This document shows, one piece after another, positions 20,488 to 29,388 of a stretch of 64,000 bases of DNA. The stretch is from CAVURS01 sp963795385 (lineage in GTDB: Bacteria > Actinomycetota > Actinomycetes > Actinomycetales > CAVURS01), in the NCBI GenBank assembly GCA_963795385.1, contig CAWCHK010000003.1, positions 310,001 through 374,000 on the forward strand, in the 5' to 3' direction. The notes below the pieces were generated by a model. It saw only the letters and a list, made by a program, of their open reading frames with translations, had not been told where the DNA came from and ran no database searches. The translations under genes were made by a program, and so were the position numbers. Each line of letters opens with the position of its first letter. Within the stretch, counting starts at the first letter, position 1.

Positions 20488-21501
20488 ATGACGCAGCCGA
20501 CCGGAGCCGAGCGGCGTCGGGGGCCGCTGGCCGCCGGCGACCGGGTGCAGCTGACCGACCCGAAGGGCCGGATGCACACGATCACACTGGCGGCCGGCAA
20601 GCAGTTCCACACCCACCGGGGGATCTTCGAGCACGACGAGCTGATCGGGGCGCCCGAGGGCAGCGTCGTCCGCACGACGAGCGGGATCGAGTACCTCGCC
20701 GTGCGGCCCCTGCTCGCCGACTACGTCCTGTCCATGCCGCGCGGCGCCGCGGTGGTCTACCCCAAGGACGCCGGGCAGGTGATCGCCATGGGCGACATCT
20801 ACCCGGGGGCCGTGGTGGTCGAGGCCGGCGTCGGGTCCGGCGCACTGACCATGTCCCTGCTGCGGGCCGTCGGGGACGGCGGCTCGCTGCACTCCGTGGA
20901 GCGGCGGGCCGAGTTCGCGGAGATCGCCCGGGCCAACGTCGAGGAGTTCTTCGGCGGGCCGCACCCTGCGTGGGAGCTGACGGTCGGGGACCTGGTCGAG
21001 GTGCTGGAGTCGGACGTCGAGCCCGGCTCCGTGGACCGGGTCGTCCTGGACATGCTGGCCCCGTGGGAGTGCCTGGACGCCGTGGCCCGGGCACTCGCAC
21101 CTGGCGGGGTGCTGATCTGCTACGTCGCCACCGCCACCCAGCTGTCCCGGGTCGCCGAAGGCATGCGGGGCCACGGGTCGTACACCGAGCCCCAGGCCTG
21201 GGAGTCACTGGTCCGTGGCTGGCACCTGGAGGGCCTGGCCGTCCGCCCGCAGCACCGCATGGTCGGACATACCGGCTTCCTGGTCACGGCCCGGCGGATG
21301 GCGCCCGACGTCCGGCCCCCGCTGCGCCGGCGCCGGCCCGCAAAGGGTGCGTACGACGTCGAGCCACCCGAGTCGGGCACCGCCACGGACGGCGACGCGA
21401 CGCCCGAGGCCGAGGACTACGGAGAGCGCCAGGTCTCAGAACGATCAATCCGCCGGGTGGTTCGCGCGGCGGGGCGGACTAACCAGGCAGGATCGGGTTA
21501 G
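20488..21501 (+). CDS. trmI: tRNA (adenine58-N1)-methyltransferase
   Basis: SAM-dependent enzyme that makes m1A58 in the T-loop of tRNA; TrmI proteins form a homotetramer. It has 337 residues. The SAM pocket is VVEAGVGSGALTMSLLRAVG near residue 111, the following acidic loop is HSVERRAEFAEIA, and the catalytic region is RVVLDMLAPWECLDAV. An added, poorly conserved basic/acidic tail starts near residue 270. In actinobacteria it usually precedes the proteasomal ATPase gene, as here. The stop TAG overlaps a TAGGGT box. Confidence 0.94.
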   Translation: MTQPTGAERRRGPLAAGDRVQLTDPKGRMHTITLAAGKQFHTHRGIFEHDELIGAPEGSVVRTTSGIEYLAVRPLLADYVLSMPRGAAVVYPKDAGQVIAMGDIYPGAVVVEAGVGSGALTMSLLRAVGDGGSLHSVERRAEFAEIARANVEEFFGGPHPAWELTVGDLVEVLESDVEPGSVDRVVLDMLAPWECLDAVARALAPGGVLICYVATATQLSRVAEGMRGHGSYTEPQAWESLVRGWHLEGLAVRPQHRMVGHTGFLVTARRMAPDVRPPLRRRRPAKGAYDVEPPESGTATDGDATPEAEDYGERQVSERSIRRVVRAAGRTNQAGSG

Positions 21502-21504
21502 GGT
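21499..21504 (+). promoter_or_regulatory. -10 box (TAGGGT) built on a stop codon, arc/mpa
   Basis: TAGGGT begins with the trmI stop codon. The start at 21533 is 28 bases further on and has its own GGAGG, so this mRNA would carry a short leader of about 20 nt. Confidence 0.45.
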
Positions 21505-21532
21505 CGAACCGCAGATGGAGGAGGTGGCCGGC

Positions 21533-23209
21533 ATGGCGCACGAGAGCGATGGCAGGCGTGCCGACGCCGAGGCCGCTCGGCTGCGGAACCTCGAGGACCG
21601 CTTGTCCCACCTGCAGTCGAGCCTGGCGTCCGTCACCGCGCAGAACGAGCGCCTGGTCCGGACCCTCAAGGACGCCCGCGAGCAGATCGTCACGCTCAAG
21701 GCCGAGGTCGACCGGCTGGCCCAGCCACCGTCGGGCTACGGCACCGTGCTCGAGCCCTACGAGGACGGCACCGTCGACGTCCTGACCGCGGGTCGCAAGA
21801 TGCGGGTGGCGATCAGCCCGTCGATCGGCGACGACGCCCTGCACCCGGGCCAGGAGGTCATGCTCAACGAGGCGATGAACGTCGTCGCCGCCCGGGGCTA
21901 CGAGCGCGTCGGCGAGATCGTCACCCTCAAGGAGCTGCTCGGCTCGGACCGCGCGCTGGTCGTCGGTCACGCCGACGAGGAGCGGGTGGCGCGGGTCGCC
22001 GAGTCGCTCAGTGACACCCCCATCCGGGCCGGCGACGCACTGCTGCTCGACCCGCGCGCATCCTTTGTTTACGAACGCATTCCGAAGGCCGAGGTCGAGG
22101 ACCTCGTGCTGGAGGAGGTGCCCGACATCGACTACGCCGACATCGGCGGCCTGGCCGGTCAGATCGAGCAGATCCGGGACGCCGTGGAGCTGCCCTACCT
22201 GCACCCCGACCTGTTCAAGGAGCACCAGCTCCGGCCACCCAAGGGCGTCCTGCTCTACGGTCCGCCGGGGTGTGGCAAGACGCTGATCGCCAAGGCCGTC
22301 GCCGCCTCGCTCGCGGCCAAGGTCGCCGAGATGACCGGCGCTCCGTTGGGCAAGTCGTACTTCCTGAACATCAAGGGCCCGGAGCTGCTCAACAAGTACG
22401 TCGGCGAGACCGAGCGGCACATCCGGCTGATCTTCCAGCGGGCCCGGGAGAAGGCCAGCGACGGCACCCCCGTCGTGGTGTTCTTCGACGAGATGGAGTC
22501 GTTGTTCCGCACCCGCGGCTCCGGCGTCAGCTCGGACGTCGAGACGACGATCGTTCCGCAGCTGCTGAGCGAGATCGACGGTGTGGAGCGGCTGGAGAAC
22601 GTCATCGTGATCGGTGCGTCCAACCGCGAGGACATGATCGACCCGGCGATCCTGCGCCCCGGGCGGCTGGACGTGAAGATCAAGATCGAGCGGCCGGACG
22701 CGGAGAGCGCGCGGGACATCTTCACCAAGTACCTCACCTCCGACCTCCCGCTGCACGAGAGTGACCTGACCGCCCACGAGGGGTCCCCGGACCAGACGGT
22801 CGAGGCGATGATCCAGGCCGTCGTCGAGCGGATGTACTCGGAGATCGACGAGAACCGCTTCCTGGAGGTCACCTACGCCAACGGTGACAAGGAGACGCTG
22901 TACTTCAAGGACTTCAACTCGGGCGCGATGATCCAGAACATCGTCGACCGGGCCAAGAAGATGGCCATCAAGGACCTGCTGACGACCGGTCAGCGCGGGA
23001 TCCGGGTCGAGCATCTGCTGTCGTCCTGCGTCGACGAGTTCAAGGAGAACGAGGACCTCCCCAACACGACGAACCCGGACGACTGGGCGCGGATCTCGGG
23101 CAAGAAGGGCGAGCGGATCGTCTACATCCGCACGCTCATCACCGGCAAGGCCGGCACCGAGCCGGGCCGCTCCATCGACACGGTGGCCAACACCGGCCAG
23201 TACCTCTAA
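21533..23209 (+). CDS. arc: Proteasome-activating AAA+ ATPase (ARC/Mpa)
   Basis: Hexameric unfoldase that recognises Pup through its N-terminal coiled coil and feeds substrates to the 20S core. It has 558 residues: coiled coil about 10-60, OB domains about 65-200, and AAA domain with Walker A GPPGCGKT (243-250) and Walker B FFDE (Asp319, Glu320). The C-terminal GQYL is the docking tail that inserts into the PrcA ring. The start is fixed by GGAGG 8 bases upstream of ATG 21533. It overlaps the stop of the convergent racemase. Confidence 0.97.
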   Translation: MAHESDGRRADAEAARLRNLEDRLSHLQSSLASVTAQNERLVRTLKDAREQIVTLKAEVDRLAQPPSGYGTVLEPYEDGTVDVLTAGRKMRVAISPSIGDDALHPGQEVMLNEAMNVVAARGYERVGEIVTLKELLGSDRALVVGHADEERVARVAESLSDTPIRAGDALLLDPRASFVYERIPKAEVEDLVLEEVPDIDYADIGGLAGQIEQIRDAVELPYLHPDLFKEHQLRPPKGVLLYGPPGCGKTLIAKAVAASLAAKVAEMTGAPLGKSYFLNIKGPELLNKYVGETERHIRLIFQRAREKASDGTPVVVFFDEMESLFRTRGSGVSSDVETTIVPQLLSEIDGVERLENVIVIGASNREDMIDPAILRPGRLDVKIKIERPDAESARDIFTKYLTSDLPLHESDLTAHEGSPDQTVEAMIQAVVERMYSEIDENRFLEVTYANGDKETLYFKDFNSGAMIQNIVDRAKKMAIKDLLTTGQRGIRVEHLLSSCVDEFKENEDLPNTTNPDDWARISGKKGERIVYIRTLITGKAGTEPGRSIDTVANTGQYL

Positions 23210-23916
23210 GCCGGCCGCTGGCTCTCGCCGGCGAGCGCCGCCTCGACGGCGGCCTCGACATGGATCCGGGTGGTGGGGAAGACCGGCACGGGGCTGTCCT
23301 GGGCCCCGATCAGAAGCTCGATCTCGGTGCAGCCCAAGATGACTCCCTCGGCGCCGCGCGCCACCAACCGGGAGATGACGCTCCGGTACTTCGCTCGTGA
23401 CTCGTCCCGGACTACGCCGAGGCAGAGCTCGTCGTAGATGACCCGGTGCACGAGGTCCTGGTCGTCCGGCCCCGGCACGAGCACTCCCAGCCCGTGCCCG
23501 GCGAGCCGGTCACGGTAGAAGGCCTCGGACATCGTGAAGCCGGTCCCGAGCAGGCCCACCCGGACGATGCCGGTGCGGCGTACGGCGGCGGCGGTCACGT
23601 CCCCGATGTGCAACAGCGGGATGGGCACGGCGGCCGCGATCTGGTCGGCGACCTTGTGCATCGTGTTGGTACACAGCATCAGCAGCTCGGCGCCGCCGGC
23701 GGCAAGGGACCGGGCGCCGTCCGCGAGCAGCTCGGCCGCTTCGGCCCACGCGGCCGCGGCTTGCATCTCCTCGACGACGGCGAAGTCGACCGAGTGGATG
23801 AGCAGCTCGGCCGAGTGCAGGCCGCCCAGCCGCTCGCGGACCAGCTCGTTGGCCAGCCGGTAGTACTCCGCGGTGCTCTCCCAGCTCATGCCGCCGAGCA
23901 TCCCGATCCGTTTCAC
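23206..23916 (-). CDS. Aspartate/glutamate racemase-family protein
   Basis: A 236-residue cofactor-independent amino-acid racemase of the aspartate racemase type (YgeA/RacD group). The two catalytic cysteines are in LCTNTMHKVAD (near residue 82) and GCTEIELLIG (near residue 196). The N-terminal GMLGGMSWESTAEYY is typical. The amino acid used is not predictable. The GTG start overlaps the DUF3054 stop (GTGA), so these two genes form an operon. Confidence 0.9.
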   Translation of the reverse strand: MKRIGMLGGMSWESTAEYYRLANELVRERLGGLHSAELLIHSVDFAVVEEMQAAAAWAEAAELLADGARSLAAGGAELLMLCTNTMHKVADQIAAAVPIPLLHIGDVTAAAVRRTGIVRVGLLGTGFTMSEAFYRDRLAGHGLGVLVPGPDDQDLVHRVIYDELCLGVVRDESRAKYRSVISRLVARGAEGVILGCTEIELLIGAQDSPVPVFPTTRIHVEAAVEAALAGESQRPA

Positions 23917-24266
23917 AGCGTCGCCGTCCGAAGGCCTCGCACGACTCGCCAGCCGAACAGGAACAGGCCCAGCACGAGGGCCGCGACCACGACGAACGAC
24001 GGCGCCGTGCCTCGGCCACTCACCTGGCGCGCCACCATGCCGACGACGACGGTGAGGGCCCAGACGGGCAGCGCGTCGGCGGTCGCGACGGGTGGCCGGC
24101 GGCGCAGGACGACGGCAAGCGCCCAGCCCGCTGCCAGTCCGAGCAGGAACGGCCAGGCGGTCAGCCAGACCCCTACGACGCCGTCGGCCTCGGCGTGGCT
24201 GTGACGGCCCACCGCCGCGAACACCACGACGCAGAGCGCGTCGGCCATGAGGGCCAGGACCGGCAT
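23913..24266 (-). CDS. DUF3054-family membrane protein
   Basis: A 117-residue protein with four hydrophobic segments: ALMADALCVVVFAAVG, GVWLTAWPFLLGLAAGWALAVVL, ALPVWALTVVVGMVARQ and SFVVVAALVLGLFLFGW. The R-H-S-H motif after helix 1 is shared with actinobacterial DUF3054 proteins. The function is unknown. ATG 24266 lies 6 bases after a minus-strand TACGAT box. A longer frame to 24404 would overlap the divergent GNAT gene and is rejected. Confidence 0.82.
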   Translation of the reverse strand: MPVLALMADALCVVVFAAVGRHSHAEADGVVGVWLTAWPFLLGLAAGWALAVVLRRRPPVATADALPVWALTVVVGMVARQVSGRGTAPSFVVVAALVLGLFLFGWRVVRGLRTATL

Positions 24267-24272
24267 CGGGTC

Positions 24273-24278
24273 ATCGTA
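24273..24278 (-). promoter_or_regulatory. -10 box (TACGAT) for DUF3054 operon, leaderless
   Basis: Minus-strand TACGAT, 6 bases, then ATG 24266. It is only 8 bases from the opposing box at 24287. Confidence 0.5.
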
Positions 24279-24286
24279 GGCGGCAC

Positions 24287-24292
24287 TATCGT
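24287..24292 (+). promoter_or_regulatory. -10 box (TATCGT) for GNAT gene, leaderless
   Basis: TATCGT, 6 bases, then ATG 24299. The whole divergent gap is 32 bases. Confidence 0.55.
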
Positions 24293-24298
24293 CGCCCC

Positions 24299-25075
24299 AT
24301 GGACGGGCAGACGGCGCGACGGGTCTTCGAGCAGCGGCTCCGACAGGGCGGCGCGTCGGCGGCCAGCGTCGTCGAGCGGACCGGACGCACGCTCCGGGAG
24401 ACATCCCCAGACGCCGGCGGCTGGGCCGCCGTCGTCTGGTCCGATCTCGACGCCTCCACCGCGGACGAGCAGATCGCCGAGGAGATCCGGCACTTCGCCC
24501 GACAAGGCCGGCGCTTCGAGTGGAAGGTCTACGACGGCGACCAGCCGGACGACCTGCCAGATCGTTTGCAACGCAACGGATTCACCCCCGAGGAACCCGA
24601 GGCGCTGATGATCGCCGACATCGACGAGCTGGACGTGACGAACGCTCCGCCGGACGGTGTGCGCATCGTCGAGGTCCGCGATGCCGAGGAGCTCGCCTGG
24701 TTCGGTCGGGCCGTCGGCGAGGCCTATGACCAGGATGTCATCGCCTTCTCCGCGGAGATCCGCCAGCAGCAGGAGCTGGCGCCGGACCGGTTGTCGGTCG
24801 TGGTGGCCATGGCCGGGGACCGGCCGGTCTGTGGCGCGCGCACGGAGTTCCACCCGGGCACGGGCTTCGCGAGCCTCTGGGGCGGTGGCACCGTGCCGGA
24901 CTGGCGTCGGCGCGGGGTCTACCGCGCGACAGTGGCGCACCGCGCGCGCGTCGCCCGGGAGCGCGGCTTCCGCTACCTGCGGGTCGACGCGCTGCCGACC
25001 AGCGAGCCGATCCTCGCCCGGCTGGGGTTCGTCCGCGCGGGGACGACGACGCCGTACCGCAGCCCTGGCGGGTAG
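24299..25075 (+). CDS. GNAT-family N-acetyltransferase
   Basis: A 258-residue protein with a C-terminal GNAT domain. The acetyl-CoA pyrophosphate loop is DWRRRGVYRATVAH near residue 210, preceded by the beta-strand FASLWGGGTVP and followed by FRYLRVDALPTSEPILARLGF, a common GNAT ending. The N-terminal 110 residues are family-specific and may be a degenerate second GNAT half. The substrate is unknown. Its TAG stop forms the -10 box of the next gene. Confidence 0.85.
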   Translation: MDGQTARRVFEQRLRQGGASAASVVERTGRTLRETSPDAGGWAAVVWSDLDASTADEQIAEEIRHFARQGRRFEWKVYDGDQPDDLPDRLQRNGFTPEEPEALMIADIDELDVTNAPPDGVRIVEVRDAEELAWFGRAVGEAYDQDVIAFSAEIRQQQELAPDRLSVVVAMAGDRPVCGARTEFHPGTGFASLWGGGTVPDWRRRGVYRATVAHRARVARERGFRYLRVDALPTSEPILARLGFVRAGTTTPYRSPGG

Positions 25076-25078
25076 CGT
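25073..25078 (+). promoter_or_regulatory. -10 box (TAGCGT) built on a stop codon
   Basis: TAGCGT begins with the GNAT stop codon. The spacer to ATG 25087 is 8 bases. Confidence 0.5.
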
Positions 25079-25086
25079 CCCTGCGC

Positions 25087-26205
25087 ATGACCGCGCTGCA
25101 CCGCTCGTCTCTCGTCGTCTCGGCCGGCCGGCCCGAGCCGAGACCGGGAGCCCCCGTCAACGCACCGATCGTGCTGTCCGCGACCTTCCACGCCGGCGAC
25201 GACGAGGCGAACTACCTGCGGCACAGCAGCAGCGACACCATCCGGGCCTTCGAGGCGGCGGTCGGGGCGCTGGAGGGCGGCGACGCGATCGCCTTCGCCT
25301 CGGGGATGGCCGCGACGGCGGCGGTGGTCGAGGGCCTGCCGGCCGGCGCCGTGGCCGTCGTACCCCGCAACGTCTACTCCGCGACCGGCACGATCTTCGC
25401 CGAGCAGGAGCGCCTGGGCCGGATGACGGTACGCCGGGTCGACATCACGGACACGGAGGATGTCCTGCAGGCGCTCCCCGGCGCCGACGTGCTCTGGGTC
25501 GAGTCGCCCACCAACCCGCTGGTGGGGGTGGCCGACCTCCCGGTCCTGACCGCTGCCGGACGCGCCGCCGCCGCCCTGGTCTGCGTCGACTCCACCTGGA
25601 ACTCCCCGCTCGTGCTGCGACCGCTCGACCACGGCGCCGACCTCGTGATGCACTCCGCCACGAAGTACCTCGCCGGTCACTCCGACCTGCTGATGGGCGT
25701 CCTGGTCACCGATCAGCCGGAGCTGCGGGCCCGGCTGCGCGGCCGGCGCGATCTCACCGGTGCACTGCCGGGCGCGCTGGAGGCCTACCTCGCCCTGCGC
25801 GGCCTGCGCACCCTGTCGGTGCGGATGGACCGGGCCCAGGCCAATGCGATGGAGCTGGCCCGGCGGCTCAGCGGGCATCCGGCCGTGGCCCGGGTGCGCT
25901 ACCCCGGCCTGCCGGACGACCCCGGTCACGAGCGGGCCACCCGCCTGCACGACGGCTACGGCGCGATGATCTCGTTCGAGGTGCACGGCGACGCTGCCGC
26001 GGCGGACGGCGTCTGCGACCGGGTCGAGCTGATCACCAACGCCACCAGCCTCGGCGGTGTCGAGTCCCTCGTCGAGCGACGGGCGAAGTATCCCGTCGAC
26101 GCCGCGAACGGCACGCCGGAGAACCTGATCCGCTTCTCCGTCGGCATCGAGGACGTCGATGACCTCTGGCGCGACCTCCAGAACGCCCTGGCCGCCTTGG
26201 CCTGA
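25087..26205 (+). CDS. PLP-dependent trans-sulfuration enzyme
   Basis: A 372-residue member of the Cys/Met metabolism family (cystathionine gamma-synthase/lyase or methionine gamma-lyase type). The PLP lysine is Lys193 in HSATKYLAGHSDLLMG. Other family marks are FASGMAATAAVVEGL, ESPTNPLVGVADLP, and the C-terminal NATSLGGVESLVERRAKYP. Which reaction it runs is not decidable from sequence alone; ESPTNPL plus SLGGVESL fits both synthase and lyase. The nearby metH and homocysteine methyltransferase make a sulfur amino acid role likely. Confidence 0.9.
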   Translation: MTALHRSSLVVSAGRPEPRPGAPVNAPIVLSATFHAGDDEANYLRHSSSDTIRAFEAAVGALEGGDAIAFASGMAATAAVVEGLPAGAVAVVPRNVYSATGTIFAEQERLGRMTVRRVDITDTEDVLQALPGADVLWVESPTNPLVGVADLPVLTAAGRAAAALVCVDSTWNSPLVLRPLDHGADLVMHSATKYLAGHSDLLMGVLVTDQPELRARLRGRRDLTGALPGALEAYLALRGLRTLSVRMDRAQANAMELARRLSGHPAVARVRYPGLPDDPGHERATRLHDGYGAMISFEVHGDAAAADGVCDRVELITNATSLGGVESLVERRAKYPVDAANGTPENLIRFSVGIEDVDDLWRDLQNALAALA

Positions 26206-26231
26206 GGCCGCCGAGCGATGTCAGGCGCCGG

Positions 26232-27203
26232 TCAGCCAGGCGGGGCGAAGAGGTGCTCGGTCAGCTCGCGCACGGTCTCGGCCATCGCCTGCCGTGAACC
26301 GCGGACGCCGCCCGGGATCGAGATGTAGCCGTGCGGCGCACCGACGTACTCGGTGAACCGCACCTCGTTGCCGGCCAGCCGCAGCGCCTCGGCGTAGCGG
26401 ACGCCGTCGTCGCGGATCGGGTCGAGCTCGGCGACCTGGACCAGCGCCGGCGGCAGTCCGGACAGGTCGTCGGCGAGCAACGGCGACAGCCGTACGTCGG
26501 TCTCGGCACCATCTGGGCCGAGGTAGTGCGCACGGTAGGACAGGACGCTCTCCAGCGTCAGGATCGGCCCGTCGGCGTGCTCGAGCAACGACGGCGAGGA
26601 GAGGGTGCCGTCCGTGGAGGGGTAGATCAGGACCTGGTGGGCGATGCGTGGGCCGCCGCGGTCGCGCGCGAGCAGGGCCACGACGGCGGCGAGGTTGCCG
26701 CCCGCACTGTCACCAACCACCGCGAGGCGCGACCCGTCGGCACCCAGCTCCGCCGCCTGCGCAGAGAGCCAGACCGTTGCTGCGTAAGCGTCTTCGGCGG
26801 CCGTCGGCATCCGATGCTCGGGCGCCAGGCGGTAGTCGACCGACACCACGACGGCGCTCACTCGCTCCGCCAGACGGCTGCAGAACGCGTCGTAGCTGCG
26901 GACGTGGCCGAGCACCCAGCCGCCACCGTGGAGGAACACGACGAGCGGCGGCCTGGGCTCGCCCGGCGTACGGCGCGGCGTGTAGACCCGAGCCCCTAGC
27001 GTGACGTCGCGCAGGGGCAGTCGGCGTTCGGTGATCTGCACGTGGCGGGACACCGAGCCGGTCAGCAGGCTGGCCGGCCACCAGTGCGGGACCGGCTCCT
27101 TGCGCCGCTTCTGGATCTGCTCCAGGGAGAGGCGGTGGACCTTCTCCTGCCCACCGCGGTCGATCAGCCAACACGTCAGGACGGTCCGCAGGTCCGTCCT
27201 CAC
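26232..27203 (-). CDS. Alpha/beta hydrolase, HSL-type esterase
   Basis: A 323-residue esterase/lipase of the hormone-sensitive lipase family. The oxyanion motif HGGGW starts at His92, the nucleophile is Ser166 in GDSAGG, and the likely Asp and His are in ELDPIRDDG and GAPHGYIS. There is no signal peptide, so it is probably cytoplasmic. GTG 27203 overlaps the Nudix stop (GTGA), so the genes are co-translated; a longer frame into the Nudix gene is rejected. Confidence 0.88.
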   Translation of the reverse strand: MRTDLRTVLTCWLIDRGGQEKVHRLSLEQIQKRRKEPVPHWWPASLLTGSVSRHVQITERRLPLRDVTLGARVYTPRRTPGEPRPPLVVFLHGGGWVLGHVRSYDAFCSRLAERVSAVVVSVDYRLAPEHRMPTAAEDAYAATVWLSAQAAELGADGSRLAVVGDSAGGNLAAVVALLARDRGGPRIAHQVLIYPSTDGTLSSPSLLEHADGPILTLESVLSYRAHYLGPDGAETDVRLSPLLADDLSGLPPALVQVAELDPIRDDGVRYAEALRLAGNEVRFTEYVGAPHGYISIPGGVRGSRQAMAETVRELTEHLFAPPG

Positions 27204-27787
27204 GAGGCGCCCGGGGACGGCGTCGTCGGTACGGCGCCGGCGGCCAGACCCCGCGCGAGGTACAGCTCGAAGCAGTAGCGGCCGTCCGGAACGAACGGCC
27301 ACTGCGGGTCGGCCAGCCGGGCCCGCAGCTCGTCGAGGGCGGCCCACCAGCCCTCGGCGACCTCCTCGGGCTGGTGCCGGATCGGGCCGTCCCGCTCAGG
27401 GTCGTAGACCGTGTCGTAGACGTGGGCCAGGTAGGTCGTGTGCTCGTCGGCGTACCACTCCGTGAACAGGGGGCGGAGCGGGGCCGAGGTCAGTCCGAGC
27501 TCCTCGGCCAGCTCGCGGCGTGCGGCGTCGGGCGGGCTCTCACCAGCCGTGACCACGCCTCCGGCCCAGACGTCGTAGGCACCCGGGAACAGGTCCTTGG
27601 TGTCGGTCCGGCGATGCACGTAGATCCGTCCCTCCCGGTCGCGCACGGCGACCGACGTGGCCGCGTGCGGCAGGTTCCGGGCCCGCATCTGCGACCGGGG
27701 CACCGCACCCACCACCCGTCCTTCGTTGTCGTCGCGGTCGTAGATTGCGACGAGCTCCTCGGTTGGGCCGACCGGGGCGTCAGGCAT
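27200..27787 (-). CDS. Nudix hydrolase
   Basis: A 195-residue protein with a complete Nudix box at residues 77-99 (G-x5-E-x7-REL-x-EE-x-GL). The domain layout, with a preceding RRxDTKDLFPGAYD segment, resembles YfcD and isopentenyl-diphosphate isomerase relatives. The substrate is unknown. ATG 27787 has GAGAG 8 bases upstream; GTG 27796 is an alternative. It is the first gene of a two-gene operon and divergent from dop. Confidence 0.88.
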   Translation of the reverse strand: MPDAPVGPTEELVAIYDRDDNEGRVVGAVPRSQMRARNLPHAATSVAVRDREGRIYVHRRTDTKDLFPGAYDVWAGGVVTAGESPPDAARRELAEELGLTSAPLRPLFTEWYADEHTTYLAHVYDTVYDPERDGPIRHQPEEVAEGWWAALDELRARLADPQWPFVPDGRYCFELYLARGLAAGAVPTTPSPGAS

Positions 27788-27816
27788 GGCGGTCACTCTC
27801 GCACGGGCCGCGCACG

Positions 27817-27822
27817 TAGGCT
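27817..27822 (+). promoter_or_regulatory. -10 box (TAGGCT) for dop, leaderless
   Basis: TAGGCT, 6 bases, then GTG 27829. Confidence 0.6.
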
Positions 27823-27828
27823 CGGCGG

Positions 27829-29337
27829 GTGAGCGTGCGGCGGGTCATGGGCCTGGAGACGGAGTACGGCGTCACCCAGCCCGGTGACCCCGCCGCGAAC
27901 GCGATGGTCATGAGCGGCCAGGTGGTGAACGCCTACGCGCAGCCGCTGGGTCACCGGGTCGGCAAGGCCCGCTGGGACTACGAGGACGAGGCCCCACTGC
28001 GCGATGCCCGCGGGTTCGAGCTGAACCGGGAGATGGCCGACCCGAGCCAGTTGACCGACACCGAGGACCCGACCCTGGCCAACGTGATCCTGACGAACGG
28101 GGCCCGGCTCTACGTCGACCACGCGCACCCGGAGTACTCCTCGCCCGAGGTCACGACACCGCGCGACATCGTCCGCTGGGACAAGGCGGGGGAGCGGATC
28201 ATGCTCGCCGCCGTCCGCCGCCTGGCCGAGGCCCCGGGGATGGCGCCGCTCAACCTGTACAAGAACAACACCGACGGCAAGGGCGCGTCCTACGGCACCC
28301 ACGAGAACTACCTGATGCGGCGATCGACACCCTTCGCCGACATCGCCCGGCACCTGACGCCCTTCTTCGTGACCCGGCAGGTGTTCTCGGGGGCCGGCCG
28401 GGTCGGGATCGGCCAGGACAGCCAGGGCGACGGCTACCAGATCAGTCAGCGCTCGGACTTCTTCGAGGTCGAGGTCGGGCTCGAGACGACCCTCAAGCGG
28501 CCGATCATCAACACCCGTGACGAGCCGCACGCGTCGGCCGACCGCTACCGGCGGCTGCACGTCATCATCGGCGATGCCACGTCGTGCGAGGTCGCGACCA
28601 TGCTCAAGGTCGGCACGACCTCGTTGGTGCTCGGGATGATCGAGGACCGCGCGCTGACCCGGGACCTCGCGATCGAGAAGCCCGTCCCGACGCTGCACGC
28701 CGTCTCGCACGACCCGTCCCTGAAGTCGTTGGTGCGGCTGCGCGACGGGACGAAGTTGACGGCGGTGCAGGTGCAGTGGGCCTACCTCGAGCAGGCACAG
28801 GCGTACGTCGACGCCCGGGGGGACGACGAGCCCGAGACGACCGAGGTGCTGGAGCGCTGGGCCTCGGTGCTGACCCGGCTGGAGCGCGACCCGATGGAGT
28901 GCGCACGGGAGGTCGACTGGGTGGCGAAGCTCCAGCTGCTGCAGGGCTTCCGGGACCGCGAGCACCTCGACTGGGACTCGCCCCGGCTCGGCCTGATCGA
29001 CATCCAGTGGTCGGACGTCCGCCCGGAGCGCGGGCTCTACCACCGGCTGGCCGAGCGCGGCCGGGTCGAGCGGTTGCTCACCGACGCCGAGATCGAGGCT
29101 GCGGTGGAGGACCCGCCCGAGGACACCCGGGCCTACTTCCGGGGCCGGTGCCTGGCGCAGTTCGGCGACAGTGTGGCGGCGGCGTCCTGGGACTCGGTGA
29201 TCTTCGACCTCCCGGGCCGCGACTCCCTGCAGCGGGTGCCGATGCTGGAGCCGCTGCGCGGCACCAAGGCCCACGTGGGCGGGCTGATGGACCGCTGCGA
29301 GAGCGCCGAGCAGCTGCTGGACGCCCTGGCCGGCTGA
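27829..29337 (+). CDS. dop: Depupylase / Pup deamidase
   Basis: Removes Pup from tagged proteins and, where Pup ends in Gln, deamidates it. A 502-residue glutamine-synthetase-fold protein. MGLETEYG at the N-terminus binds ATP-Mg, and the presumed catalytic Asp97 is in LYVDHAHPEYSSPE. It is told from PafA by the extra Dop loop at about residues 18-60 (PGDPAANAMVMSG onward). KNNTDGKGASYGTHENYL and RPIINTRDEPHA are conserved in both paralogs. Pup here already ends in Glu, so its main job should be depupylation. Confidence 0.97.
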   Translation: MSVRRVMGLETEYGVTQPGDPAANAMVMSGQVVNAYAQPLGHRVGKARWDYEDEAPLRDARGFELNREMADPSQLTDTEDPTLANVILTNGARLYVDHAHPEYSSPEVTTPRDIVRWDKAGERIMLAAVRRLAEAPGMAPLNLYKNNTDGKGASYGTHENYLMRRSTPFADIARHLTPFFVTRQVFSGAGRVGIGQDSQGDGYQISQRSDFFEVEVGLETTLKRPIINTRDEPHASADRYRRLHVIIGDATSCEVATMLKVGTTSLVLGMIEDRALTRDLAIEKPVPTLHAVSHDPSLKSLVRLRDGTKLTAVQVQWAYLEQAQAYVDARGDDEPETTEVLERWASVLTRLERDPMECAREVDWVAKLQLLQGFRDREHLDWDSPRLGLIDIQWSDVRPERGLYHRLAERGRVERLLTDAEIEAAVEDPPEDTRAYFRGRCLAQFGDSVAAASWDSVIFDLPGRDSLQRVPMLEPLRGTKAHVGGLMDRCESAEQLLDALAG

Positions 29338-29345
29338 CCGCCGTC

Positions 29346-29351
29346 TAGGCT
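29346..29351 (+). promoter_or_regulatory. -10 box (TAGGCT) for pup
   Basis: TAGGCT 37 bases before ATG 29389. It predicts a leader of about 30 nt that includes GGAGG. pup may therefore be transcribed separately from dop, which stops 8 bases before the box. Confidence 0.45.
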
Positions 29352-29388
29352 GGTGGCAACCGCACGCGATCGACCAGCGGAGGCAGTC

